Source: Glebionis coronaria
Taxonomy: Eukaryota; Streptophyta; Magnoliopsida; Asterales; Asteraceae
Assembly (NCBI GenBank): GCA_025667525.1
Contig: CM046880.1
Location: 595,237,895 to 595,301,894 of the forward strand
Direction of reading: 5' to 3'
DNA: 64,000 nucleotides
Notes under the pieces: generated by a model
The model's input: only the letters and a program-made list of their open reading frames with translations
The model's database searches: none
What the model was told of the DNA's origin: nothing
Position numbers and translations under genes: made by a program
In this document: one piece after another, positions 13,350 through 21,094 of the stretch
How the letters are laid out: every line of letters starts with the position of its first letter
How positions within the stretch are numbered: position 1 is the first letter of the stretch

Positions 13350-13640
13350 AGAATAGACAAAAAAGTTCCGAATAGCCAAAAAGTTCCGAATAGCCAAAAA
13401 GTTCCGAATAGACAAAAAAGTTCCGAATAGCCTAAAAATTTCGAATAGACCAAAAATTCCGAATAGACCAAAAGTTCCGAATTATCAAAACTTTCCGAAT
13501 AGGAAAATCTTCCGAATAGGAAAAACTTCCGAATAGACCACACTTTCCGAATGGTCAAAACTTTCCGAATGGACAAAGTTTTCCGAATTGAAAAACATTC
13601 CGAATAGATTTTTTTTAAAATAGACACTTCTATTCGGAAT
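13350..13640 (+). repeat. Minisatellite with core ttccgaatag (about 15 units of 17-19 bp), ending in a hairpin
   Basis: The core ttccgaatag recurs about 15 times, spaced 17-19 bp and separated by A-rich linkers (gttccgaatagccaaaaa is the cleanest unit). The last forward unit (13597-13607) is followed, after a 22-base T/A-rich loop, by its exact 11-bp reverse complement (13630-13640), so the array ends in a perfect hairpin. Because many units are 18 bp, the minus strand reads as a repetitive open frame (13322-13705) with six-residue repeats. I regard that frame as a by-product, not a gene. Confidence 0.85.
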
Positions 13641-13659
13641 AAACTCGACTCACCTTTCA

Positions 13660-14224
13660 TACGACTCAAAACCCTCCCCCAAACACACAACATCCGGACA
13701 CCCATCCCGTCTCAAAAAACGACCTCTCGACTCGACCCAAAACAGTGACTCTCTCCCTCACCGAAGCCCCTCACAGTCTCGACTCTATCTCACCCACCCA
13801 CCCTCGACATACTCGACACCTACCCACGTCTCACTCAATACTCAAACCCACACCTCTCGACTCAACAGACTCACTGACTTTGTCTCTCGACCCTCGAACC
13901 ACTCACACACTCGTCCCCACACAGCACATCCATCTCACACTACCCTCAACTCTCGTCTCTCACCAAATTTTCACCTTATCTCTCTCGGTCACCCCCCCCA
14001 ACACCCTCGAAACATTCTCACCCTCGAATCATAAACTCACACACAGCAAACACATCTCTCTCTCGACAACTAAACTGACCCAAACACAAACTCACCCCTC
14101 ACACCCTCGAACACACCCTCGACTCCATCCCAAACCCACCCTCGTCACAAACACACCCTCAAAACACATACTCTTTATCCGCAAAAGATTGTTTTTAAAC
14201 AAAAAGACTGATTTTTTACAATAA
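13660..14224 (+). repeat. C-rich, G-poor tract with repeated ctcga motifs
   Basis: About 500 bases are mostly C, A and T on this strand, with frequent ctcgac, ccctcga and acaca words and very few G. The open frame across it (13745-14224) begins with GTG, has no ATG and would code for a Thr/Ser/Pro/Leu/His-rich low-complexity chain. I do not call it a gene. It sits in the leader of the element between the minisatellite and the ORF; its role is unknown. Confidence 0.65.
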
Positions 14225-15094
14225 GCCACAAAAACTCTCGATCTCACTTTTATTCAAAAGGATCATTGATCCAAGACTCATCACAGAATGACGCTACAGA
14301 TGAAGAGAGGGACTCAACAGAAAAATTAAAAGAGAACCTACCCGAGACCGTATACACGATCTTGACGCCGCTTCTTCGTTTAAGTGATCATTACTCGAAC
14401 AAGTATAACCCCGACCTTATAACTGACGTTATTTGACTTTGATTGAAAGGATAATCAAGTGGTGTACTCGTTTGATTTAAGATAAACTAATTTGTGGTAA
14501 AGGTTTTGGTGATTGTTGATCTGAGGTGTAACGGTCGAGATGACTTTTGGATCTATGGATATTGATTGGCATTTGGTTAGAGATTTAGATGAGATCGAGT
14601 TGTTAAGATGAGTTGGAGGATCTGCTTATTAGGCGGAGAAACATATGTTGTGGGAGGAGAGTTTTGATAAGACTTTGAGAGTCTTGACCAAGTGGGCTTT
14701 TATAAATTTTTAGAAAAAGCTACACGTGTGTGAAGTGATATTGGATATAGGCCACGTATTTGGTGGTTTCACATATTCTATTTTAGTATTGGATTAATCA
14801 GAAAGTTAAAATCAAATGATTAATCAACAGTATTCGCTAGCTTCTCAAGAGACGAGGATTATTATTAGATGGTAAATTGTTTTTGAGCCATTCGCGTTTG
14901 TCAAAGTAAATGTCGATTATTTTTGCAATCGAAGATTAAGACAAACTTAGAGGATTTTAAGCATCGTTTTATATCACCAAACAAGGTTTTTCCAAGAATA
15001 TTTACGGATTTTTCCTTGGTTTGTAAAAACCCGAGAAATCAATTTCTCGTCGAATTATACTCTCCCGTCGCCACTTACCTTTCATCGACGTTCA
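14225..15094 (+). other. Leader segment upstream of the element ORF, no gene seen
   Basis: This stretch has mixed composition with no ORF that I trust. A small inverted repeat (14669-14674 with 14680-14685, loop ttgag) is present. The frame 14923-15156 starts at TTG and overlaps the start of the main ORF in another frame, so it is not called. The sequence immediately before the ORF (gacgttcaatgg) gives a reasonable start context, with G after the ATG. Confidence 0.6.
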
Positions 15095-17293
15095 ATGGAA
15101 TCATCGAATTCAACATCTCAAGAGGGAGAATTGCATCTCATGCAAAACACAGCTAGGGAAAGTGGTATAACGTCATTTCGACTACTTCAGTCACATCTTA
15201 TGACCATTTCATGGGTTCAAGGAGGAAACGAATTTGTGACACTTTTTGGTCAAGTTCGTAATATATTCATCGATTCACTATTCCTCAACTTGAACCAACT
15301 TGTTGATCAACTTCAAAAAGAAGAATTTAATCACTCTGCATCGGCACTTGCATATAAGGCTCTTGTGACACAACTCACGCCTTTCCTCCAATTTAATATC
15401 ATCACGTCTGAAAGTTCGATGCTTTGCCAATCATTTCTTCGAGATACACATACCGAGCTTCAAATTTTCCGTGATACGATTTTGAAACTCATGTCATCGG
15501 TCTCGTCTTCGATATATCAACGATCACAACTTCAGCAAGTGTATGATAATGGAGAGCAAGAATCAATGACACAGATGCAAGAAGAGAATGGTCATACGGT
15601 TGACAACTTAGAGCCTAACGATGGCAAGAGCACCGAATCAGGAGGACAACATGTTGCCAGTGGCACGTCGGGGAATGCTCACGAGATTTCTTTTGAGGAC
15701 ACCTTACCCATTTATGACGAAGAGCCTGCAAACATGGTACAATGTGATGTTAATTATGATGTATATGCTGATGATATGCCGCATATTGACCATTCTAAAC
15801 CTAATTATGACAAACATGGGATGGAAAAGAGTGATAGCAATACCACTTCTGATTCATCCGATGTAAGTTATAATGGGGGAGAGATTGTTCAGAATGCTAA
15901 ACATCATGATAATTGTCCTATAACTACTTCATTGTTTGCTTCTGATTCCAAGATTAAAGAGCTCGAAACGATCGTAGCTCGGCAATCAAAAGATTTTGAG
16001 GATGCCAAACTTGAATTTTCTAAGAAAACGGTCAAATTTGAAACATACTTTGAAAAACTTGAAAAATCAAACGTTGTTCTTGAAAGAAAATTGGATCAAA
16101 CTGTTTTAGATTCTAAAGCTGAAACGGATAATCTTTTGAAACAAATTCAACTGCTTGAATCTAAGTTGGCATCCCAAGATAACGTGCTCAAAGAGAATGA
16201 GAATTTAAAAGCCCAAGTACAGGAAAAGGTCTTTGCTATAGCCGCGTTGAAAAACGAGTTAAGGAAAAATAGAGGACCTAGTGTGGACACTAAGCTTGAA
16301 AAACCATCAATCTTGGGGAAACCGCCTACAAATCAGTTCGTCAGACAACCAATTGTCAGACAACCTACTGCATTTAGATCCGAGCGACCACAATCCTCGA
16401 GACCGCGGTTTGCCTCCCAAGTTGATTTGGTTCATCTTATTAGACCAGTTACTCCAGCAACTAGGCCCAATGTGATCACTCCAGCTTTAGCAAGAACAAA
16501 TCATATGATTACCTCTAGTTTCCCTAAAGATACCAAGACCACGTCTAGAACTAGTTCAAATGACGTTTGCCATAAATCTGGTCTTGGGGAAGCTAAGCAA
16601 AAGACACATGCAAGAGATAACAATGTCCAACCTAGTCAGATGCCTTCTAGATTACCCAACACTGCTAACCGTAGCATGCCATCTTCTAGGAGCATCGATC
16701 AATCATCTAGGAATTATTCAGACATTAAATATGCTACTTGTAAAACATGTAGAAAATGTGTCTTTACGGCAAATCATGATGCTTGTGTCAAGAAATTACT
16801 TGATGAGGTAAACTCCCGTGCTAGAATTAAGTCCCAGTGGATAGCTAAAATCAAACCCTTTGGTAAAGTTTGGCGCCCCACTGGTAGAACTTTTACTCTT
16901 GTAGGAAACGAGTGCCCTTTAACTAGGATAGTCTCTGATTCTACGAAGACTACTAGGGAGGAAATTGCAAAGGATGATACATCACTTAAGCCCGAACTTA
17001 AGATTTTCTATAAAAGGAAACGTTTGCCAACTAAGACAAGTGAATCATCCCCTCAGGCCACCTCTGACACAAGTAAAGCCAACTGTGAACCCCCACGTGC
17101 TTCAAAAATAGATATCTCTAACCCATGCAAAAGTATACAAACTCCTAATGAGATTGCAGGTACCAAAGTTGATGTTCCAAAAGAACAAAGCGGTCCAATC
17201 GTTGTGTACCGTTCAACTAAGGACACTCTTAGAGTTTGGTTGCTGAAGAAGCAGATATCAGAGAAACAAATGTCTCAGGGGATTCATGGTTAA
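15095..17293 (+). CDS. Gag/pre-protease-like protein of a Ty1/copia-type element (732 aa)
   Basis: This is the only long ORF in the window; it starts at ATG 15095 and ends at TAA. Layout by residue: about 20-155 helical, hydrophobic/amphipathic; about 165-280 acidic and polar; about 285-392 a long Lys/Glu-rich coiled coil; about 395-545 basic, Pro/Ser/Arg-rich; 549-564 a Cys/His block (C549, C552, C555, H561, C564); 593-612 the block WRPTGRTFTLVGNECPLTRI; then a charged tail. The coiled coil, the phrase SVDTKLEKPSILGKP, the Cys/His block and the WRPTGR block occur in the same order in the N-terminal part of Asteraceae Ty1/copia polyproteins, by my recollection. The Cys/His spacing (CX2CX2CX5HX2C) is not the usual retroviral CX2CX4HX4C knuckle. 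No protease DTG or DSG motif follows. The frame is intact despite its length, which suggests recent function or a very recent origin. Likely role: structural or RNA-binding particle protein. Confidence is high for the ORF, moderate for the family. Confidence 0.8.
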   Translation: MESSNSTSQEGELHLMQNTARESGITSFRLLQSHLMTISWVQGGNEFVTLFGQVRNIFIDSLFLNLNQLVDQLQKEEFNHSASALAYKALVTQLTPFLQFNIITSESSMLCQSFLRDTHTELQIFRDTILKLMSSVSSSIYQRSQLQQVYDNGEQESMTQMQEENGHTVDNLEPNDGKSTESGGQHVASGTSGNAHEISFEDTLPIYDEEPANMVQCDVNYDVYADDMPHIDHSKPNYDKHGMEKSDSNTTSDSSDVSYNGGEIVQNAKHHDNCPITTSLFASDSKIKELETIVARQSKDFEDAKLEFSKKTVKFETYFEKLEKSNVVLERKLDQTVLDSKAETDNLLKQIQLLESKLASQDNVLKENENLKAQVQEKVFAIAALKNELRKNRGPSVDTKLEKPSILGKPPTNQFVRQPIVRQPTAFRSERPQSSRPRFASQVDLVHLIRPVTPATRPNVITPALARTNHMITSSFPKDTKTTSRTSSNDVCHKSGLGEAKQKTHARDNNVQPSQMPSRLPNTANRSMPSSRSIDQSSRNYSDIKYATCKTCRKCVFTANHDACVKKLLDEVNSRARIKSQWIAKIKPFGKVWRPTGRTFTLVGNECPLTRIVSDSTKTTREEIAKDDTSLKPELKIFYKRKRLPTKTSESSPQATSDTSKANCEPPRASKIDISNPCKSIQTPNEIAGTKVDVPKEQSGPIVVYRSTKDTLRVWLLKKQISEKQMSQGIHG

Positions 17294-18160
17294 ACTCATG
17301 CACAAGGACTTACAGTCACATAACAGACTGTAACTCGATCTCCGAAGACAGGAAAGTTCATCCCGATGATGACTTATCCTAAAAACGAGAAATTCAATTT
17401 TCTCGGGCATGAGCTTATGTTAAAAACATTCCACGTTTTTAAGCTCATGCACAAGGACTTATAGTCACATCACAGACTATAACTCGCTCATCAAAGAAAG
17501 GAAAGTTTATCGCCGATGATAAACTTATCCTAAAAACGAGAAATTCATTTTTCTCGGGCATGAGCTTATATCAAAAACATTCCAAGTTTTTAAGCTCATG
17601 CATTAAGGCTTATAGATAAATGACAGTCTATAACCCGGTCTTCAAAGGCAGGAAAGTTTATCGCCAATGATAAACTTATCCTTACAATGAGAAATTAATT
17701 TTTCTCGGGCATGAGCTTATATCGAAAACATTCCAAGTTTTTGAGCTCATGCACAATGACTTACAGTTAAATGTCAGACTGTAACTCGAACTTCAAATAA
17801 AGGAAAGTTTATCATTAATGATAAACTTATCCTCATAACGAGAAATTCAATTTTCTCGGTCATGAGCTTGTCTTAAAACATTCGAAGTTTTAAGCTCAGA
17901 AAGGAAAGTGTATCTTTTAAATAAGAGAACTTTTCCTCATAACGAGAAATTAACCTTTCTCGGTCATGAGCTTTCCGTTAAAACAGTCAAAGTGTTCAAG
18001 CTCATGAAAACGACTTCTAAGTAAATGTCAGCTTAGGACTCGTTCTTCAGATAAAAGGAAAGTTTATCGCCGATGATAAACTTATCCTTAACAACGGGAA
18101 GTTTACAACTTCTCGGACTTGAGCTCGTTTTATAAGATATTCAACATCTTAAGCTCAAGT
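17294..18160 (+). repeat. Tandem repeat of about 150 bp whose units consist of four consecutive hairpins
   Basis: Units start near 17294, 17441, 17592, 17742, 17892 (short, about 106 bp, hairpin A lost) and 17998, ending near 18160. Full units contain, in order: hairpin A (17310-17317 with 17326-17333; 17459-17466 with 17475-17482), B (17503-17511 with 17518-17526), C (17537-17543 with 17550-17556) and D (17559-17567 with 17592-17600, inner stem 17573-17578 with 17586-17591). In unit 4, hairpin B is a perfect 24-base palindrome (17805-17828). Arms vary between units in paired fashion. The array begins right after the stop codon of the ORF. It has no coding capacity and I recognise no named family. 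Confidence 0.9.
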
Positions 18161-18660
18161 AATTGGTTTTCAAAACTTTGAACACAATTTTTCAAGAATT
18201 TCTCAAAAGGTTTTTCTAAATCTTTCAAAATTGTGTGTTCAAAAATGTTTTGATAAAAAGAGCATGTCTTCTGGAATCGATAATATTTACGAACCTAGAA
18301 ATGTCATTCAATAATGACACGGGGTTGTAAATAAAGTTCGAGCAGAAGTTCAAACTTTTAAAACATGCTCAAAATGGTTTGCTATTATTTCAGATAGCAA
18401 CCCGCTTTTCATAATCAAGTCAAGCATTTCACCGGAAAGCTTTGACTCAACAACGGGAATTAATTTTCTCGGGGACGTGACGAGGTGACCAACATTCGTG
18501 AACAAGAACCATGTGCTTCTTTCATATGCTGTTCTCCATTATTCAGGTCCAACCTCGTACATTGCTAATCTTGTGAATACATTATCATATATGATCTTTG
18601 CACGTGATAAATACCTTACACTTGTGTTTAAAAGGTATTTAATTTACGTTTCAAGTACAC
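18161..18660 (+). other. Non-coding segment with a run of further hairpins
   Basis: No ORF. Inverted repeats follow one another: 18178-18191 with 18227-18242 (extended outward by caaaac and gttttg); 18260-18267 with 18363-18370, enclosing 18302-18308 with 18313-18319; 18376-18385 with 18394-18402; 18418-18425 with 18439-18447; and 18454-18459 with 18466-18471, which resembles hairpin C of the preceding array. Near 18610-18645 aatacctt and aaggtatt form an 8-bp stem. It looks like a diverged continuation of the hairpin array. Confidence 0.7.
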
Positions 18661-18960
18661 CCTCATTAATTTGAGGGGGAGCTTGTTAAAATCACGAAGA
18701 TAATTGGATTTGCATTTTTCTTCCCAAATTTTCTTAAAAGGCTATTAAATCAATTGATATTAAAAACATCGATTGGGTTAATATTTTTAATATGGGGGAG
18801 AAAATGTGATTTAATATGGGAAATGATCAATCATAAATGGTTTGACTTAACGTGTTAGCTCATCCCGACATGTGCGAAATGTTTTCGAATATCGTAGCAT
18901 ATGTTAAGGGGGAGCAAAATGGATTTGCACTTCAAAATGGATTTCATGGTGACATACACT
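18661..18960 (+). other. Segment with three polypurine-tract-like motifs and inverted repeats
   Basis: The motifs ttgagggggagcttgtta (about 18670), tatgggggagaaaatg (about 18791) and taagggggagcaaaatg (about 18905) resemble the true polypurine tract before the 3' LTR. A 10-bp perfect stem (atattaaaaa with tttttaatat) precedes the second motif. A nested stem (cttaac/gttaag, then acatgtgc/gcatatgt with one G-T pair, apex cgaaa/tttcg) precedes the third. They may be secondary plus-strand priming sites or relics of older 3' ends; neither is shown. Confidence 0.55.
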
Positions 18961-19632
18961 TACCCAAAACATCTCTATTCACGACGGTGAAGGTTGTGGT
19001 GACATAAGGATGGTAGGATAGGTTAAAGTCCAATGATTTCTCTAGAACCGGAGGAATCTTCCCAAGGACATTCCATAGCTAGAAATAGTAGTCCTTAGGA
19101 AAGATGGAGAAAGATTGTGAACGTAGCTGAATGCCGACCAAGTACTTAAGTTAGCACTGGAACAATCACAACAAGGTGCTAGTTATGACGTATTGGTAAG
19201 CATTGAAGGGGTTGAAGAATGAAAAAAAATTGTAAAGATAAAGGGTGTAAAGAAAGAAGCCCTCCTTACAACCTTAGGCAGAAACCGGGTCAATTCATAT
19301 GCTATTGAGATCATTTTAATGATTCTTGATATTGAAGATAGACATCATGGACCCAGTGATGCAAGGCACAACCCATCCCAGCTAACTCAGATATCTCTTA
19401 AAAGATATTTGTTTTAATCACACGGAGACAACACATTATCTATTGATTTATTCACACCGAATAAATTGGTATTGAAAAGGTGGCACTCCTCTCCAGCCTC
19501 CGATCACCAAAAAATCCAAAATGCACGATCGAGTCTAGAGCCATTTGAGATCATCAAATATCTCATTAGGACACACTTTCATATTTACTTGCTTCTTCAC
19601 ACACTGTGAAAAGTAAGAAAGTTCTTAAGAGT
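18961..19632 (+). other. Non-coding internal segment of the element, nothing recognised
   Basis: No ORF, no known domain and no strong repeat, apart from a repeated ggtgacata word and a small ttcac/gtgaa hairpin near 18980. It lies between the polypurine-like motifs and the 197-bp duplication. I see no trace of integrase or reverse transcriptase coding in it. Confidence 0.5.
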
Positions 19633-20029
19633 CCTACGCAAAATCTTCATGATCTTGCCTGAACATCCGAGTAATACGAAAGTATTTACAATGAAGATGG
19701 AAATCCTTCTTGAGCGAATATCAAAAAGTTCATGGTAGGTGACTTGTGCGATTCTTTATGAATCAAACTTGTGATAACTGGAAAGCAACAGTGGTTTAAT
19801 TCTTAAATGAATTTAAACACGTTCCAGGCCTCTACGCAATATCTTAGTGATCTTGCCAGAACATTCAGAGTAATACTATTAAGTATTTACTGTGACGAAT
19901 GGAAATCCTTCTAGTGTTAACATCAAACAGCACTTGGTAGGTAACTTGCAAGATTCTATACGAATCAAGCTAGTGACAACTGGAAAGCAACGATGGTGCG
20001 GTTCTTAATTGAACTTCACTTGTTCCAGG
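19633..20029 (+). repeat. Diverged tandem direct duplication, two copies of about 197 bp
   Basis: Copy 1 is 19633-19828 and copy 2 is 19829-20029. Both run from c(t)ctacgcaa through gatcttgcc, gtaatac, ggaaatccttct, ggtag, gattct, aactggaaagcaac to gttccagg. Each has three small hairpins in the same places: aatac-gaaa-gtatt in copy 1 versus aatact/agtatt in copy 2; gattc/gaatc in both; and a terminal stem whose arms are attc/gaat in copy 1 but gttc/gaac in copy 2. It is non-coding. Confidence 0.85.
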
Positions 20030-20605
20030 AACATGAATTGACGGCTTCAAATCATGCGGATATTATTATCTAAATGATTCACTCTTTACGTTCGCAGTCA
20101 GCTTTGGACGGTCGAGTAAAGAGAACGGATTTACCCGCGAAATCTTGTCAAGGAGGTTCTTTATTGAAACTACCTGTCACAAGTACGATATTTAATATCG
20201 TCCAACGGTCTTCGCCGACCGGAGGTAAAATGCTACCGAATTAGAATGAAATGTTCAAGGCCATTTCATCCGTGTATATGGTTTGTTGCTAACTGTCTTA
20301 TGCAGCGTAACAAAAAGGTGGCATTGCGGTGTATAATCCAGAAGAAGTCGTCACCACATGCTTATACTACATACACTTAGTACTTCAACAAATTTAAGAA
20401 AGTCTGAAGGTCAAGTCTTCCGCTGTATCAAACTCTGAAGCTTTCAAGAATTTAAAGGTATAAGTATGTGGAACATGCAGTCACGAAGAGGCAAATTTCA
20501 CAAGTGATGAATGCACAAGGTCAAGGCAAGGAAACATGCTCAAGACTAAAGTCAAAGATCACATCAAGCATATTCACAAGAACAAGATCGAAGACTCAAG
20601 CATAG
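20030..20605 (+). other. Non-coding internal segment near the 3' end of the element
   Basis: No ORF on the plus strand and no recognisable domain. The sequence is of mixed composition. It lies between the 197-bp duplication and the duplicated polypurine tract/LTR-start unit. Confidence 0.5.
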
Positions 20606-20845
20606 TATGCTAGGTTTAAGATTTTGTAAAATGGTGTGACCTCCCTTAGGGGGAGATTGTTGGAAATGTGTTTTCCCAAAGGAAGTCTCGGTCACATCAT
20701 TATTAGCATAGATCACGAGCCATAGAATATTTAGAACTTTGTAACTTGGAGCGACCTCCCTTAGGGGGAGATTGTTGGAAATACGTTTTACGTATTTATG
20801 AAGGATCGGTCGCTCCAACGACAATTATGTAATAGGCTCGTGATC
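20606..20845 (+). repeat. Tandem pair of nested-hairpin units, each enclosing a polypurine tract and an LTR start
   Basis: Unit 1 (20606-20710): outer arms 20606-20612 and 20704-20710, inner arms 20631-20641 and 20690-20700 (11 bp, one G-T pair); in the loop lies agggggagat followed by tgttggaaatg. Unit 2 (20711-20845): outer arms 20711-20721 and 20835-20845 (11 bp perfect), inner arms 20746-20756 and 20808-20818 (11 bp perfect); in the loop lie the true polypurine tract and the true 3' LTR start. The units abut exactly and share cctcccttagggggagat and tgttggaaat, while their arms differ. Unit 1 may be a relic of an older LTR start. Confidence 0.85.
20763..20772 (+). other. Polypurine tract (plus-strand primer site)
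   Basis: agggggagat directly precedes tgttgg, the first bases of the 3' LTR. A purine run in this position is the usual plus-strand priming site in LTR retroelements. An almost identical copy lies 115 bp upstream (20648-20657), also followed by tgttggaaat. Confidence 0.88.
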
Positions 20846-21094
20846 CACTTTGTAATTGTATAGTCCATATAGCCCACATGTAGGGTGGGCTATATATATA
20901 CCCCTCCTAGCATGTTAGGAGGGGGTTGGTCATTCATTCAAATCACTTTCATTAATCTAATCTTACTTTCTCTCTCTTCTTTTCTTCCCTCTCCTTTCTC
21001 TCTCTACACCTAATCTCCATCTTCCCCATCTCTTCCACCAAATCCATAGATCTAATCCATCATTTACCAAATCCTTAGATTATGTAGGCCTTCA
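20773..21094 (+). repeat. 3' long terminal repeat
   Basis: 322 bp, matching the 5' LTR with one substitution (T at 20978 where the 5' LTR has A at 12746). It contains the same TATA run and hairpins. The near identity shows the two LTRs come from a single recent insertion. The next six bases (atttac, 21095-21100) belong neither to the LTR nor to the satellite consensus. Confidence 0.95.

Larger units (their letters stand above)
12541..21094 (+). mobile_element. Non-autonomous Ty1/copia-like LTR retrotransposon inserted in the satellite
   Basis: A complete structure is present: 322-bp LTRs at both ends (TG...CA) that differ at one base, a tRNA-iMet-like primer binding site 2 bp inside the 5' LTR, one long ORF, and a polypurine tract directly before the 3' LTR. 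The 8554-bp element codes only for a Gag/pre-protease-type protein. I could find no protease, integrase, reverse transcriptase (no YVDD-type box) or RNase H, so it would need those from a related autonomous element. This resembles the LARD or TR-GAG classes of defective plant LTR elements. One LTR difference in 322 sites means a very recent insertion, of the order of 0.1 million years under the commonly used plant LTR rate (inference). There is no target-site duplication, and 20 satellite bases are missing at the insertion point. Confidence 0.93.

Noticed and set aside
13322..13705. 127-aa open frame on the minus strand
   Set aside because: It is read from the 18-bp-type minisatellite, whose unit length is a multiple of three. 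The product is a simple repeat with no domain.
13745..14224. 159-aa open frame rich in Thr, Ser, Pro, Leu and His
   Set aside because: It begins with GTG, has no ATG and lies in a low-complexity C-rich tract where stop codons are rare by composition.
14923..15156. 77-aa open frame overlapping the start of the Gag-like ORF
   Set aside because: It starts at TTG, is short and overlaps the real ORF in another frame, with no recognisable motif.
15621..16811. Short frames at 15621, 16281 and 16560 inside the Gag-like ORF
   Set aside because: They are in other frames within an intact 732-codon ORF and show no family features.
17294..20640. Decayed pol (RT, integrase) in the 3' part of the element
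   Set aside because: No ORF of note, no YVDD-type box and no integrase-like residues could be recognised. A translated search would settle it.
20564..20824. 86-aa open frame on the minus strand
   Set aside because: It spans the polypurine tract and the start of the 3' LTR and reads partly repeated sequence. No motif was seen.
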